DNA of 64,000 nucleotides from the NCBI GenBank assembly GCA_023935145.1, contig CM043705.1, forward strand, positions 60,246,584 through 60,310,583. Direction: 5' to 3'. Position 1 is the stretch's first letter, and each line of letters opens with the position of its first letter. The stretch is from Bretschneidera sinensis. Lineage: Eukaryota > Streptophyta > Magnoliopsida > Brassicales > Akaniaceae. Made by a program: the position numbers and the translations under genes. Below, in pieces: positions 24,359-38,121 of this stretch. Below the pieces are notes generated by a model. The model was not told where the DNA came from, ran no database searches, and worked only from the letters and a program-made list of their open reading frames with translations.

Positions 24359-26848
24359 ATGGGTGCTTGGCTTCCTATATTTCTTGCTGGTGCAATAGCT
24401 TTTGAAGTTTTTGGGGGAAAAGAGGAAGTCAAAGAATGGTGGAAGAAATACGGGATCAAATTTAAACCTGACGACCCTTGCTATCCATGTAAGAAAGGCT
24501 ATAGGACAGATTATGATTGTCGTAAGTGCAAAATAAAAGTAACCCTTTGGAATACAAAACGCCGCTATGAAGTATATAGATATGAAACGACTGATTATTG
24601 TAATTATTTTGATGGGAGTTGGGATTATCACAATGATACCACGTCTTCTTACCCTTTTTACAGCTCAGAAAGTTGCCCTTTTATAGAAAAACAATTTGAT
24701 TGCCATAAAAATGGTCGACCAGACAAAGATTATCTTAAGTACAGATGGAAGCCCAATTCATGCACGTTACCAAAGTACGTACATATTTACCAACCTTAAA
24801 TTTCCTCTCTAAAGTCATTTACTAATTTAATAATTAATTACATGACTTATAAGACAATTTATATATATAAACAGATTTAACGGGAAAGATTTCTTGAGGA
24901 GATTAAAGGAAAACGGATCATGTTTATTGGGGATTCAATGGGTCTTAATCAATGGCAGTCACTCACATGCATGCTTCATACAGCAGAACCACATGCTAAA
25001 TATACCTTAACGAGGAAAAGAGGTCTCTCCACATTTAGCTTCCCGGTATGAGAATTTTCTTTTTCCTTTGAATTACTTTGTCTAAATTATCTTAGGTTAA
25101 ATTTGGTATTCGTTTAAACTTTGGTGATGAACACTACACTTTTCTTGTGAGTTTAATTTTTTTTTTAAAAAAAGAGAGGGGCAGTGCGTAGAAGAAGAAA
25201 GTTCGTCATCAAAATAATTCAGAGGTCCCCTTCAATAATTGGGGTGAATATTTAGATTTCAATGCATCATTAGAATGAGTCACGTCAATATTATGGATGT
25301 TGTGACATTCATCCAATGATGAATCAATCTCATAAACCATTTTTTAATAAAAAGAAAAACAAAATCTATCTATGATACCCTTAATTCATGTAGTGGAGAA
25401 TAAAACCACTAACCACTCATTTACTAAATTGTTACGATTACTAAAATATCATACCGCACTTCAATTTCATTTTTCTTTTTGTAGAGCTACAATGTTTCGT
25501 TAATGTTCTCCCGCAATGCACTGCTAGTTGATGTTGTTAGGGAGGAAGGTCGGCGAATTTTAAAACTTAATTCCATTAACGATGGAGAAATATGGAAGGG
25601 AATCGATGCATTGATCTTCAATACATGGCATTGGTGGCTTCACAGTGGATCCAAAACAAAGTAAGTTTTTCATTAACACTTGATTTGTGTCTCTAAATAT
25701 TGAGGATTTTTTTTTAACTGAAAAGTGCAATCAATCATATATACCCTCTTCATATGTTTGTGTTCATAGATTGAATTCTATTAAAAAAGACAATTGATTC
25801 CCTTGAATCGCAATCTCAGGTGTCTATCCTTCAAAATTATTAGTTGAAGTTACTTTTGGTTTTATAGAACCTTATATATATACCAGGATCTTTTCCATTA
25901 CATTGGTTCATCACATGATTTCTGAGTTGTTCACTCTGACCTTGCATACGAGGATCACAATCTCGTTGAAATTTCAAATTTCCACGCATCTTGACCATTT
26001 CATATCGTTTTACCAAATAACTATGGATTTTCCAATAAAATTCATAATTTGTGTGATATTTCGAAAAATCCTTCAATTTCCATGAATAGATAGGTAATAT
26101 TTCGAGGAATTTTTTTTTGTCAATTTCTGGAAATTGAACAAATTAATTCTTGATGATGGAATTTTTTACCCTTTTACAATTTCAAATTGAAATCGAAATT
26201 TTCATATGTACTTCCGTATGTCTTTTAGTCTCGAAATCTTTGTTGAAATCAAAATTAAAAACCTTGCTTTTATGTGATATTTCTATTCTTAAAAAAAAAA
26301 TTAACCTTGCAGATGGGATGTTATTCAAGATGGGGAATCTACATACAAAGACATGGATCGCTTGGTTGCATACGAGAAAGCATTGAATACGTGGGCTAGA
26401 TGGGTAAATTCTAATGTGGATACTACCAAAACCAAAATCTTCTTCCAGGGTGTTTCTCCAGATCATCACAAGTAAGTAAATTTCTATAGAGTGTCATATG
26501 TATTTGTTACCTATCTTCATATTTTTCTTTCTTTTTTTTTAACACAGTTCAAGAGATTGGGGGGATCAAAATGCGAAGACTTGCAAAGGGGAAACACATC
26601 CATTGCTTGAGTCTAAGTATCCAGGATGTTTACATAAAGCGGAAGCAATTCTAGAAAAAGTAATAGGTACAATGCAAAAGAAAGTTCATCTGCTTAATGT
26701 GACAACCTTATCACAACTAAGGAAAGATGGTCACCCCTCGTCCTACGGTCATGTAGAATCCCTTGGAACAGACTGCAGCCATTGGTGTCTCCCCGGACTT
26801 CCTGATACCTGGAATGAACTCCTATATGCAACTCTACTTCAGAACTAG
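24359..26848 (+). pseudogene. TBL copy D2, single frameshift before GDS
   Basis: Exons: 24,359-24,774, 24,875-25,045, 25,485-25,660, 26,313-26,471, 26,548-26,848. This is one of the two least damaged copies. Exon 1 is full length and open, with the hydrophobic N-terminus, four-Cys motif and PMR5N ([30 protein letters not shown]). Exons 3-5 are open, all splice sites are GT/AG, and exon 5 carries DCSH. Exon 2 is 171 instead of 172 nt: one T is missing in the run GATTTAAAGG (here GATTAAAGG, near 24,902). This throws the GDS motif out of frame. If that base were a sequencing error the gene would encode 407 residues, so the raw reads matter. By family: a cell-wall polysaccharide acetyltransferase or esterase. 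Confidence 0.86.
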
Positions 26849-28955
26849 ATTATTTTCAAATCAAAGTTTTCCACAAGAAAGCATAACGTGAAACACACTT
26901 GTAATTCCTACCTTGTTCCTTAATGAATAACTAATCAAAATCTAACAAAATTATATAAAATCTTATTCCGGCCTACATGTACAAGTTAGTGGCTAAATAG
27001 AGTACCAAAAATAAGAAAAAAAATTAATAGATGGGAGAGGCTATTTCTGCAGCAGAAATTGCTTCTTCCACAAAATTATTTTGTTCTTTTTAGTGACGTA
27101 TGTGTCATTAAAAGAAAAAAAATAAATAATTTGAAAGCAGCTATGTCCTGTCAGCAAACCATATAGGAATTTGTGTTGCAAAATCACGATTGTTGCTTCT
27201 TCCATTCAGCAAGAATTACTAGGTTAACACAACGGAGAGAAAGAAAGACCGGAAGAAGCAAGGTTTTCTATTTCCTCACACTGACCGGGATTTATTTGTA
27301 GTTTTTGAAATTAAGCCAGTCTTCAACACAATTTACTATTCTATATGAACAAGTGATCTTCCTAATAAAAAGTACTGTATGTTGATAAGACAGTACTACT
27401 CTGTACGCAGTTAAATACATTAAATTGATATCTTCTTTTCTTCACAGAATTACAATTCGAATTTACTTATACAATTGCAAATCTTTTACAAATTAAACAA
27501 TCAATTTATTTTACATTGAACTCTTGCTTTTCTGGCCTACTCCTCCTAGAGGTTGCACTGAATCCTGCCATATGTATGTGAGCTAAGATGGCGGTAGTGG
27601 TTCAAACCCGCTTCGTTGTCATCCCTATTGAATATTTGACGCTGTGATTTTTACTATTTTTAAAAGATTTTCCCTTATCTTATTAAAATATTCATCTAAT
27701 TCCCCTCGAAAAAATATTTAATTCTATGTAGAAAAAGAATTCATCTAAACAATTTAGTACTCTATCTAAAAGTTGTAATTATTTTTTTAGATATAAATAT
27801 TACTCCATATAATTGACAGTAATGTAATTAATATATATATCATGACAACATTCACGTAGGCAATGATGAGATGCTGAACATTTCATTTACCTTACACATA
27901 TTGTAATTATTTGATTAAATGTGAAAAACGTTAATAAGAAAAAAATAACTCCACTTAATTTCAAACTCAAATAGTGGCCTAAAAATTTTATTTAAAAAAA
28001 TCATTGTCTTGAAAGAAGTTTATATACATTCAAAATTCAGGTACACATTAATCTTAAGTCACTTAAAATAATAGTTTCCTCGTGTTTATTTGCCTAATCC
28101 GATTCAAATAACATATTAATTTTTATATAAATTAATTTCTCTCATTGTTAACAAAAATAGTTTAAAATATAAACTACTGCAACAGTACTATAGTGTTGGC
28201 ACGTGCATTGCACGAGTATATAATTTGTATATATTATAATTTATGAAAGACTTGGGTAAAATGTCATTAGCTTCCATTTTTTGGATTTTGTTTTCAAACT
28301 ACAGAATTTGATATTTGCTGATATGTGAGATGTATGACATTTATCGGAGATGTTCCTAATTCTTTATTGGTTTTAAACCGCATTCATAGTGGAGAAAGTG
28401 AAAAACCAAATAAACACATGGGATCAAAATGAAATTACCCAAAAAATATATATGAATGGATCAGAGAACCCATAATTGCTAGCTAGCGTGGAAACTGAAA
28501 CAAGAATACAATAAAAAGAAATTGAAAGAGAAGAAAATCCAAGGCTTTTTGTATTAAATTCTTTTTTTTTTGGTTATAATTATTGAAGTTAAACTTCTAC
28601 CAATTAAATGGAACAAAAATTACGATCTCAAACTCACGGAACATTACGCTCGAGCTCACCAAATCAGTTACCAATTAATATATCCTTAACTGCAACGTAA
28701 AAAAGGGTATGTAAATTGACGGAAACTGAAGATGAGTAATCATTTCTTTTTTCTCTACACGTTTTACGAACTGCATAATTATTATCTTTTATAAAGCTAT
28801 AAAGCAATTAGCTTAATTACTCCACTACTACAGCAGTATTTAAGAGTTAATTAATCAACGGGCTTTGAGTTGTTGATGAACAAAATGAATTAGTAGTAAT
28901 AAGTCCATCTCCTTAATTATTTTTGTGTCTTATATTTAAACACTGACGATAAAAA
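26849..28955 (+). other. Spacer upstream of TBL copy D3
   Basis: 2,107 bp, the same repeated spacer, no gene seen. The CACGTGCATTGCACG word is at about 28,200-28,214 and the TATAAAGCTATAAAG region at about 28,789-28,803. Confidence 0.58.
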
Positions 28956-31433
28956 ATGGGTGCTTGGGTTCCTATATTTCTTGCTGGTGCAATAGCTTTT
29001 GAAGTTTTTGGGGGAAAAGAAGAAGTCAAAGAATGGTGGAAGAAATACGGGATCAAATTTAAACCTGACGACCCTTGCTATCCATGTAAGAAAGGCTATA
29101 GGACAGATTATGATTGTCGTAAGTGCAAAATAAAAGTAACCCTTTGGAATACAAAACGCCGCTATGAGGTATATAGATATGAAACGACTGATTATTGTAA
29201 TTATTTTGAGGGGAGTTGGGATTATCACAATGATACTACGTCTTCTTACCCTTTTTACAGCTCCGAAAGTTGCCCTTTTATAGAAAAACAATTTGATTGC
29301 CATAAAAATAGTCGACCAGACAAAGATTATCTTAAGTACAGAAGGAAGCACGTTACCAAAGTACGTATATATTTACCAACCTTAATTTTCCTCTCTAGAG
29401 TCATTTACTAATTTAATAATTAATTACATGACTTATAAGACAATTTATATATATAAACAGATTTAACGGGAAAGATTTCTTGAGGAGATTTAAAGGAAAA
29501 CGGATCATGTTTACTGAGGATTCAATGGGTTTTAATCAATGGCAGTCACTCACATGCATGCTTCATACAGCAGACCCACATGCTAAATATAACTTAACCA
29601 GGAAAAGAGGTCTCTCCACATTTAGTTTCCCGGTATGAGAATTTTCTTTTTTCTTTGAATTACTTTGTCTAATTATCTTAGGTTAAATTTGGTATTTGTT
29701 TAAACTTTGGTGATGAACACTACACTTTTCTTGTTAGAGTAATTTTTTTTTTTAAAAAAAGAGAGGGGCAGTGCGTAGAAGAAGAAAGTTCGTCATCAAA
29801 ACAATTCTGAGATCCCCTTCAATAATTGGGGAGAATATTTAGATTTCAATGCATCATTTGAATGAGTCACGTCAATATTATGGATGTTGTGACATTCATC
29901 CAATGATGAATCAATCTCATAAACCATTTTTAAATAAAAAGAAAAACAAAATCTATCTATGATACCCTTAATTCATGTAGTGGAGAATAAAACCACTAAC
30001 CACTCATTTACTAAATTGTTACGATTACTAAAATATCATACCGCACTTCAATTTCATTTTTCTTTTTGTAGAGCTACAATGTTTCGTTAATGTTCTCCCA
30101 CAATGCACTGCTAGTTGATGTTGTTAGGGAGAAAGGTCGGCGAATTTTAAAACTTAATTCCATTAACGATGGAGAAATATGGAAGGGAATCGATGCATTG
30201 ATCTTCAATACATGGCATTGGTGGCTTCACAGTGTATCCAAAACACCGTAAGTTTTTCATTAACACTTGATTTGTGTCTCTAAATATTGAGGATTTTTTT
30301 TAACTGAAAAGTGCAATCAATCATATATACCCTCTTCATATGTTTGTGTTCATAGATTGAATTCTATTAAAAAAGACAATTGATTCCCTTGAACCGCAAT
30401 CTCAGGTGTCTATCCTTCAAGAATATTAGTTGAAGTTACTATTGGTTTTATAGAACCTTGCATATATACCAGGATCTTTTCCATTACTTTGGTTCATCAC
30501 ATGATTTCTGAGTTGTTCACTCTGACCTTGCATACGAGGATCACAATCTCGTTGAAATTTCAAATTTCCACGCATCTTGACCATTTCATATCGTTTTACC
30601 AAATAACTCCGGATTTTCCAATAAAATTCTGAATTTGTGTGATATTTCGAAAATTCCTTCAATTTCCATGAACAGATAGGTAATATTTCGAGGAATTTTT
30701 TTTGTCAATTTCTGGCAATTGAACAAATTAATTCTTGATGATGGAATTTTTTACCCTTTTACAATTTCAAATTGAAATCGAAATTTTCATCTGTACTTCC
30801 GTATTTCTTTTAGTCTCGAAATCTTTGTTGAAATCAAAATTAAAAACCTTGCTTTTATGCGATATTTCTATCCTAAAAAAAAAAATTAACCTTACAGATG
30901 GGATGTTATTCAAGATGGGGAATCTACGTACAAAGACATGGATCGCTTGGTTGCATACGAGAAAGCATTGAATACGTGGGCTAGATGGGTAAATTCTAAT
31001 GTGGATACTACCAAAACAAAAATCTTCTTCCAGGGTGTTTCTCCAGATCATCACAAGTAAGTAAATTTCTATAGAGTGCCATATGTATTTGTTACATATC
31101 TTCATATTTTTCTTTCTTTTTTTTTAACACAGTTCAGGAGATTGGGGGGATCAGAATGCGAAGACTTGCAAAGGGGAAACACATCAATTGCTTGAGTCTA
31201 AGTATCCAGGAGGTTTACATAAAGCGGAAGCAATTCTAGAAAAAGTAATAGGTACAATGCAAAAGAAAGTTCATCTGCTTAATGTGACAACCTTATCACA
31301 ACTAAGGAAAGATGGTCACCCCTCGTCCTACGGTCATGTAGAATCCCTTGGAACAGACTGCAGCCATTGTTGTCTCCCCGGACTTCCTGATACCTGGAAT
31401 GAACTCCTATATGCAACTCTACTTCAGAACTAG
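28956..31433 (+). pseudogene. TBL copy D3, frameshifted and with altered GDS motif
   Basis: Exons: 28,956-29,360, 29,461-29,632, 30,072-30,247, 30,898-31,056, 31,133-31,433. It shares the 11-nt exon 1 deletion with D1, so the frame is lost before exon 2. In exon 2 the catalytic block reads FTEDSMGFNQW: the Gly of GDS is Glu and the preceding Ile is Thr. Exon 5 has DCSHCC in place of DCSHWC, but the D and H of DxxH remain. Splice sites are normal (TTACAG acceptor for exon 4). Even without the deletion the nucleophile motif would be abnormal. Confidence 0.89.
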
Positions 31434-33543
31434 ATTATTTTCAAATCAAAGTTTTCCACAAGAAAGCATAACGTGAAACACACTTGTAATTCCTACCTTG
31501 TTCCTTAATGAATAACTAAGCAAAATCTAACAAAATTATATAAAATCTTATTCTGGCCTACATGTACAAGTTAGTGGCTAAATAGAGTACCAAAAATAAG
31601 AAAAAAAATTAATAGATGGGAGAGGCTATTTCTGCAGCAGAAATTGCTTCTTCCACAAAATTATTTTGTTCTTTTTAGTGACTTATGTGTCATTAAAAGA
31701 AAAAAAATAATAATTTGAAAGCAGCTATGTCCTGTCAGCAAACCATATAGGAATTTGTGTTGCAAAATCACGATTGTTGCTTCTTCCATTCAGCAAGAAT
31801 TACTAGGTTAACACAACGGAGAGAAAGAAAGACCTGAAGAAGCAAGGTTCTCTTTTTCCTCACACTGACCGGGATTTATTTGTAGTTTTTGAAATTAAGC
31901 CAGTCTTCAACACAATTTACTATTCTATATGAACAAGTGATCTTCCTAATAAAAAGTACTGTATGTTGATAAGACAGTACTACTCTGTACGCAGTTAAAT
32001 ACATTAAATCGATATCTTCTTTTCTTCACAGAATTACAATTCGAATTTACTTATACAATTGCAAATCTTTTACAAATTAAACAATCAATTTATTTTACAT
32101 TGAACTCTTGCTTTTCTGGCCTACTCCTCCTAGAGGTTGCACTGAATCCTGCCATATGTATGTGAGCTAAGATGGCGGTAGTGGTTCAAACCCGCTTCGT
32201 CGTCATCCCTATTGAATATTTGACGCTGCGATTTCTGCTATTTTTAAAAGATTTTCCGTTATCTTATTAAAATATTCATCTAATTCCCCTCGAAAAAATA
32301 TTTAATTCTATGTAGAAAAAGAATTCATCTAAACAATTTAGTACTCTATCTAAAAGTTGTAATTATTTTTTTAGATATAAATATTACTCCATATAATTGA
32401 CAGTAATGTAATTAATATATATATCATGACAACATTCACGTAGGCAATGATGAGATGCTGAACATTTCAGTTACCTTACACATATTGTAATTATTTGATT
32501 AAATGTGAAAAACGTTAAAAAGAAAAAAATAACTCCACTTAATTTCAAACTCAAATAGTGGCCTAAAAATTTTATTTAAAAAAATCATTGTCTTGAAAGA
32601 AGTTTATATACATTCAAAATTCAGGTACACATTAATCTTAAGTCACTTAAAATAATAGTTTCCTCGTGTTTATTTGCCTAATCCAATTCAAATAACATAT
32701 TAGTTTTTATATAAATTAATTTCTCTCATTTTTAACAAAAATAGTTTAAAATATAAACTACTGCAACAGTACTATAGTGTTGGCACGTGCATTGCACGAG
32801 TACATAATTTGTATATATTATAATTTATGAAAGACTTGGGTAAAATGTCATTAGCTTCCATTTTTTGGATTTTGTTTTCAAACTACAGAATTTGATATTT
32901 GCTGATATGTGAGATGTATGACATTTATCGGAGATGTTCCTAATTCTTTATTGGTTTTAAACCGCATTCATAGTGGAGAAAGTGAAAAACCAAATAAACA
33001 CATGGGATCAAAACGAAATTACCCAAAAAATATATATGAATGGATCAGAGAACCCATAATTGCTAGCTAGCGTGGAAACTGAAACAAGAATACAATAAAA
33101 AAAAAAATTCAAAGAGAAGAAAATCCAAGGCTTTTTGCATTAAATTCTTTTTTTTTTTTTCGTTATAATTATTGAAGTTAAACTTCTACCAATTAAATGG
33201 AACAAAAATTACGATCTCAAACTCACGGAACATTACGCTCGAGCTCACCAAATCAGTTACCAATTAATATATCCTTAACTGCAACGTAAAAAAGGGTATG
33301 TAAATGGACGGAAACTGAAGATGAGTAATCATTTCTTTTTTCTCTACACGTTTTACGAACTGCATATTTATTATCTTTTATAAAGCTATAAAGCAAGTAG
33401 CTTAATTACTCCACTACTACAGCAGTATTTAAGAGTTAATTAATCAACGGGCTTTGAGTTGTCGATGAACAAAATGAATTAGTAGTAATAAGTCCATCTC
33501 CTTAATTATTTTTGTGTCTTATATTTAAACATGACGATAAAAA
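31434..33543 (+). other. Spacer upstream of TBL copy D4
   Basis: 2,110 bp, the repeated family spacer with no gene. It differs from its neighbours by scattered single-base changes and by the length of the A and T runs near 33,100 and 33,150. Confidence 0.58.
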
Positions 33544-36013
33544 ATGGGTGCTTGGCTTCCTATATTTCTTGCTGTTGCAATAGCTTTTGAAGTTTTTGGG
33601 GGAAAAGAGGAAGTCAAAGAATGGTGGAAGAAATACGGGATCAAATTTAAACCTGACGACCCTTGCTATCCATGTAAGAAAGGCTAAATGCAAAATAAAA
33701 GTAACCCTTTGGAATACAAAACGCCGCTGTGAAGTATATAGATATGAAACGACTGATTATTGTAATTATTTTGAGGGGAGTTGGGATTATCACAATGATA
33801 CCACATCTTCTTACCCTTTTTACGGCTCAGAAAGTTGCCCTTTTATAGAAAAACAATTTGATTGCCATAAAAATGGTCGACCAGACAAAGATTATCTTAA
33901 GTACAGATGGAAGCCCAATTCATGCACGTTACCAAAGTACGTACATATTTACCAACCTTAATTTTCCTCTCTAAAGTCAATTACTAATTTAATAATTAAT
34001 TACATGACTTATAAGACAATTTATATATATAAACAGATTTAACGGGAAAGATTTCTTGAGGAGATTTAAAGGAAAACGGATCATGTTTATTGGGGATTCA
34101 ATGGGTCTTAATCAATGGCAGTCACTCACATGCATGCTTCATACACCAGAACCACATGCTAAATATACCTTAACGAGGAAAAGAGGTCTCTCCACATTTA
34201 GCTTCCCGGTATGAGAATTTTCTTTTTCCTTTGAATTACTTTGTCTAAATTATCTTAGGTTAAATTTGGTATTCGTTTAAACTTTGGTGATGAACACTAC
34301 ACTTTTCTTGTTAGTGTAATTTTTTTTTTTAAAAAAAAGAGAGGGGCAGTGCGTAGAAGAAGAAAGTTCGTCATCAAAATAATTCAGAGGTCCCCTTCAA
34401 TAATTGGGGAGAATATTTAGATTTCAATGCATCATTTGAATGAGTCACGTCAATATTATGGATGTTGAGACATTCATCCAATGATGAATCAATCTCATAA
34501 ACCATTTTTTAATAAAAAGAAAAACAAAATCTATGTATGATACCCTTAATTCATGTAGTGGAGAATAAAACCACAAACCACTCATTTACTAAATTGTTAC
34601 GATTACTAAAATATGATACCGCACTTCAATTTCATTTTTTCTTTTTATAGAGCTACAATGTTTCGTTAATGTTCTCCCGCAATGCACTGCTAGTTGATGT
34701 TGTTAGGGAGAAAGGTCGGCGAATTTTAAAACTTAATTCCATTAACGATGGAGAAATATGGAAGGGAATCAATGCATTGATCTTCAATACATGGCATTGG
34801 TGGCTTCACAGTGGATCCAAAACACCGTAAGTTTTTCATTAACACTTGATTTGTGTCTCTAAATATTGAGGATTTTTGTTATCTGAAAAGTGCAATCAAT
34901 CATATATACCCTCTTCATATGTTTGTGTTCATAGATTGAATTCTATTAAAAAAGACAATTGATTCCCTTGAACCGCAATCTCAGGTGTCTATCCTTCAAA
35001 AATATTAGTTGAAGTTACTTTTGGTTTTATAGAACCTTATATATATACCAGGATCTTTCCATTACATTGGTTCATCACATGATTTCTGAGTTGTTCACTC
35101 TGACCTTGCATACGAGGATCACAATCTCGTTGAAATTTCAAATTTCCACGCATCTTGACCATTTCATATCGTTTTACCAAATAACTCAGGATTTTCCAAT
35201 AAAATTCAGAATTTGTGTGATATTTAGAAAAATCCTACAATTTCCATGAATAGATAGGTAATATTTCGAGGAATTTTTTTTTGTCAATTTCTGGAAATTG
35301 AACAAATTAATTCTTGATGATGGAATTTTTTACCCTTTTACAATTTCAAATTGAAATCGAAATTTTCATCTGTACTTCCGTATTTCTTTTAGTCTCGAAA
35401 TCTTTGTTGAAATCAAAATTAAAAACCTTGCTTTTATGTGATATTTCTATTCTAAAAAAAAAAATTAACCTTACAGATGGGATGTTATTCAAGATGGGGA
35501 ATCTACATACAAAGACATGGATCGCTTGGTTGCATACGAGAAAGCATTGAATACGTGGGCTAGATGGGTAAATTCTAATGTGGATACTACCAAAACCAAA
35601 ATCTTCTTCCAGGGTGTTTCTGCAGATCATCACAAGTAAGTAAATTTCTATAGAGTGTCATATGTATTCGTTACATATCTTCAAATTTTTCTTTCTTTTT
35701 TTTTTAACACAGTTCAAGAGATTGGGGGGATCAAAATGCGAAGACTTGCAAAGGGGAAACACATCCATTGCTTGAGTCTAAGTATCCAGGAGGTTTACAT
35801 AAAGCGGAAGCAATTCTAGAAAAAGTAATTGGTACAATGCAAAAGAAAGTTCATCTGCTTAATGTGACAACCTTATCACAACTAAGGAAAGATGGTCACC
35901 CCTCCTCCTACGGTCATGTAGAATCCCTTGGAACAGACTGCAGTCATTGGTGTCTCCCCGGACTTCCTGATACCTGGAATGAACTCCTATATGCAACTCT
36001 ACTTCAGAACTAG
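33544..36013 (+). pseudogene. TBL copy D4, 23-bp deletion in exon 1
   Basis: Exons: 33,544-33,936, 34,037-34,208, 34,651-34,826, 35,477-35,635, 35,713-36,013. Exon 1 is 393 instead of 416 nt because 23 bp are lost after AAGAAAGGCT (near 33,685). This creates an immediate TAA and removes the second CxxC pair. Everything downstream is open with consensus lengths, normal splice sites, IGDSMGLNQW in exon 2 and DCSH in exon 5. One conserved Asp in exon 3 (GIDALIF) is Asn. An ATG in the next frame (33,587) gives an open stretch that re-enters PMR5N, but it lacks the hydrophobic N-terminus and the second CxxC pair. Confidence 0.88.
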
Positions 36014-38121
36014 ATTATTTTCAAATCAAAGTTTTCCACAAGAAAGCATAACATGAAACACACTTGTAATTCCTACCTTGTTCCTTAATGAATAACTAAT
36101 CAAAATCTAACTAAATTATATAAAATCTTATTCTGGCCTACATGTACAAGTTAGTGGCTAAATAGAGTACCAAAAATAAGAAAAAAAATTAATAGATGGG
36201 AGAGGCTATTTCTGCAGCAGAAATTGCTTCTGCCACAAAATTATTTTGTTCTTTTTAGTGACGTATGTGTCATTAAATGAAAAAAATAATAATTTGAAAG
36301 CAGCTATGTCCTGTCAGCAAACCATATAGGAATTTGTGTTGCAAAATCACGATTGTTGCTTCTTCCATTCAGCAAGAATTACTAGGTTAACACAACGGAG
36401 AGAAAGAAAGACCTGAAGAAGCAAGGTTTTCTTTTTCCTCACACTGACCGGGATTTATTTGTAGTTTTTGAAATTAAGCCAGTCTTCAACACAATTTACT
36501 ATTCTATATGAACAAGTGATCTTCCTAATAAAAAGTACTGTATGTTGATAAGACAGTACTACTCTGTACGCTGTTAAATACATTAAATCGATATCTTCTT
36601 TTCTTCACAGAATTACAATTCGAATTTACTTATACAATTGCAAATCTTTTACAAATTAAACAATCAATTTATTTTACATTGAACTCTTGCTTTTCTGGCC
36701 TACTCCTCCTAGAGGTTGCACTGAATCCTGCCATATGTATGTGAGCGAAGATGGCGGTAGTGGTTCAAACCCGCTTCGTTGTCATCCCTATTGAATATTT
36801 GACGCAGCGATTTCTGCTATTTTTAAAAGATTTTCCGTTATCTTATTAAAATATTCATCTAATTCCCCTCGAAAAAATATTTAATTCTATGTAGAAAAAG
36901 AATTCATCTAAACAATTTAGTACTCTATCTAAAAGTTGTAATTATTTTTTTAGATATAAATATAACTCCATATAATTGACAGTAATGTAATTAATATATA
37001 TATCATGACAACATTCACATAGGCAATGATGAGATGCTGAACATTTCATTTACCTTACACATATTGTAATTATTTGATTAAATATGAAAAACGTTAAAAA
37101 GAAAAAAATAACTCCACTTAATTTCAAACTCAAATAGTGGCCTAAAAATTTTATTTAAAAAAATCATTGTCTTGAAAGAAGTTTATATACATTCAAAATT
37201 CAGGTACACATTAATCTTAAGTCACTTAAAATAATAGTTTCCTCGTGTTTATTTGCCTAATCCAATTCAAATAACATATTAATTTTTATATAAATTCATT
37301 TCTCTCATTGTTAACAAAAATAGTTTAAAATATAAACTACTGCAACAGTACTATAGTGTTGGCACGTGCATTGCACGAGTACATAATTTGTATATATTAT
37401 AATTTATGAAAGACTTGGGTAAAATGTCATTAGCTTCCATTTTTTGGATTTTGTTTTCAAACTACGGAATTTGATATTTGCTGATATGTGAGATGTATGA
37501 CATTTATCGGAGATGTTCCTAATTCTTTATTGGTTTTAAACCGCATTCATAGTGGAGAAAGTGAAAAACCAAATAAACACATGGGATCAAAACGAAATTA
37601 CCCAAAAAATATATATCAATGGATCAGAGAACCCATAATTGCTAGCTAGCGTGGATACTGAAACAAGAATACAATAAAAAAAAAATTGATAGAGAAGAAA
37701 ATCCAAGGCTTTTTGCATTAAATTCTTTTTTTTTTTTGGTTATAATTATTGAAGTTAAACTTCTACCAATTAAATGGAACAAAAATTACGATCTCAAACT
37801 CACGGAAAATTACGCTCGAGCTCACCAAATCAGTTACCAATTTATGTATCCTTAACTGCAACGTAAAAAAGCGTATGTAAATGGACGGAAACTGAAGATG
37901 AGTAATCATTTCTTTTTTCTCTACAGGTTTTAAGAACTGCATAATTATTATCTTTTATAAAGCTATAAAGCAAGTAGCTTAATTACTCCACTACTACAGC
38001 AGTATTTAAGAGTTAATTAATCAACGGGCTTTGAGTTGTTGATGAACAAAATGAATTAGTAGTAATAAGACCATCTCCTTAATTATTTTTTTGTCTTGTA
38101 TTTAAACACTGACGATAAAAA
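36014..38121 (+). other. Spacer upstream of TBL copy D5
   Basis: 2,108 bp, the repeated family spacer, no gene seen. It contains the CACGTGCATTGCACG word near 37,364-37,378 and the TATAAAGCTATAAAG region near 37,955-37,969. Confidence 0.58.

Noticed and set aside
24359..24799. Exon 1 as a stand-alone gene for a small secreted Cys-rich protein
   Set aside because: The frame runs through a splice donor (AA|GTACGT). Joining to exon 2 continues the PMR5N domain into the GDS motif exactly as in known TBL proteins.
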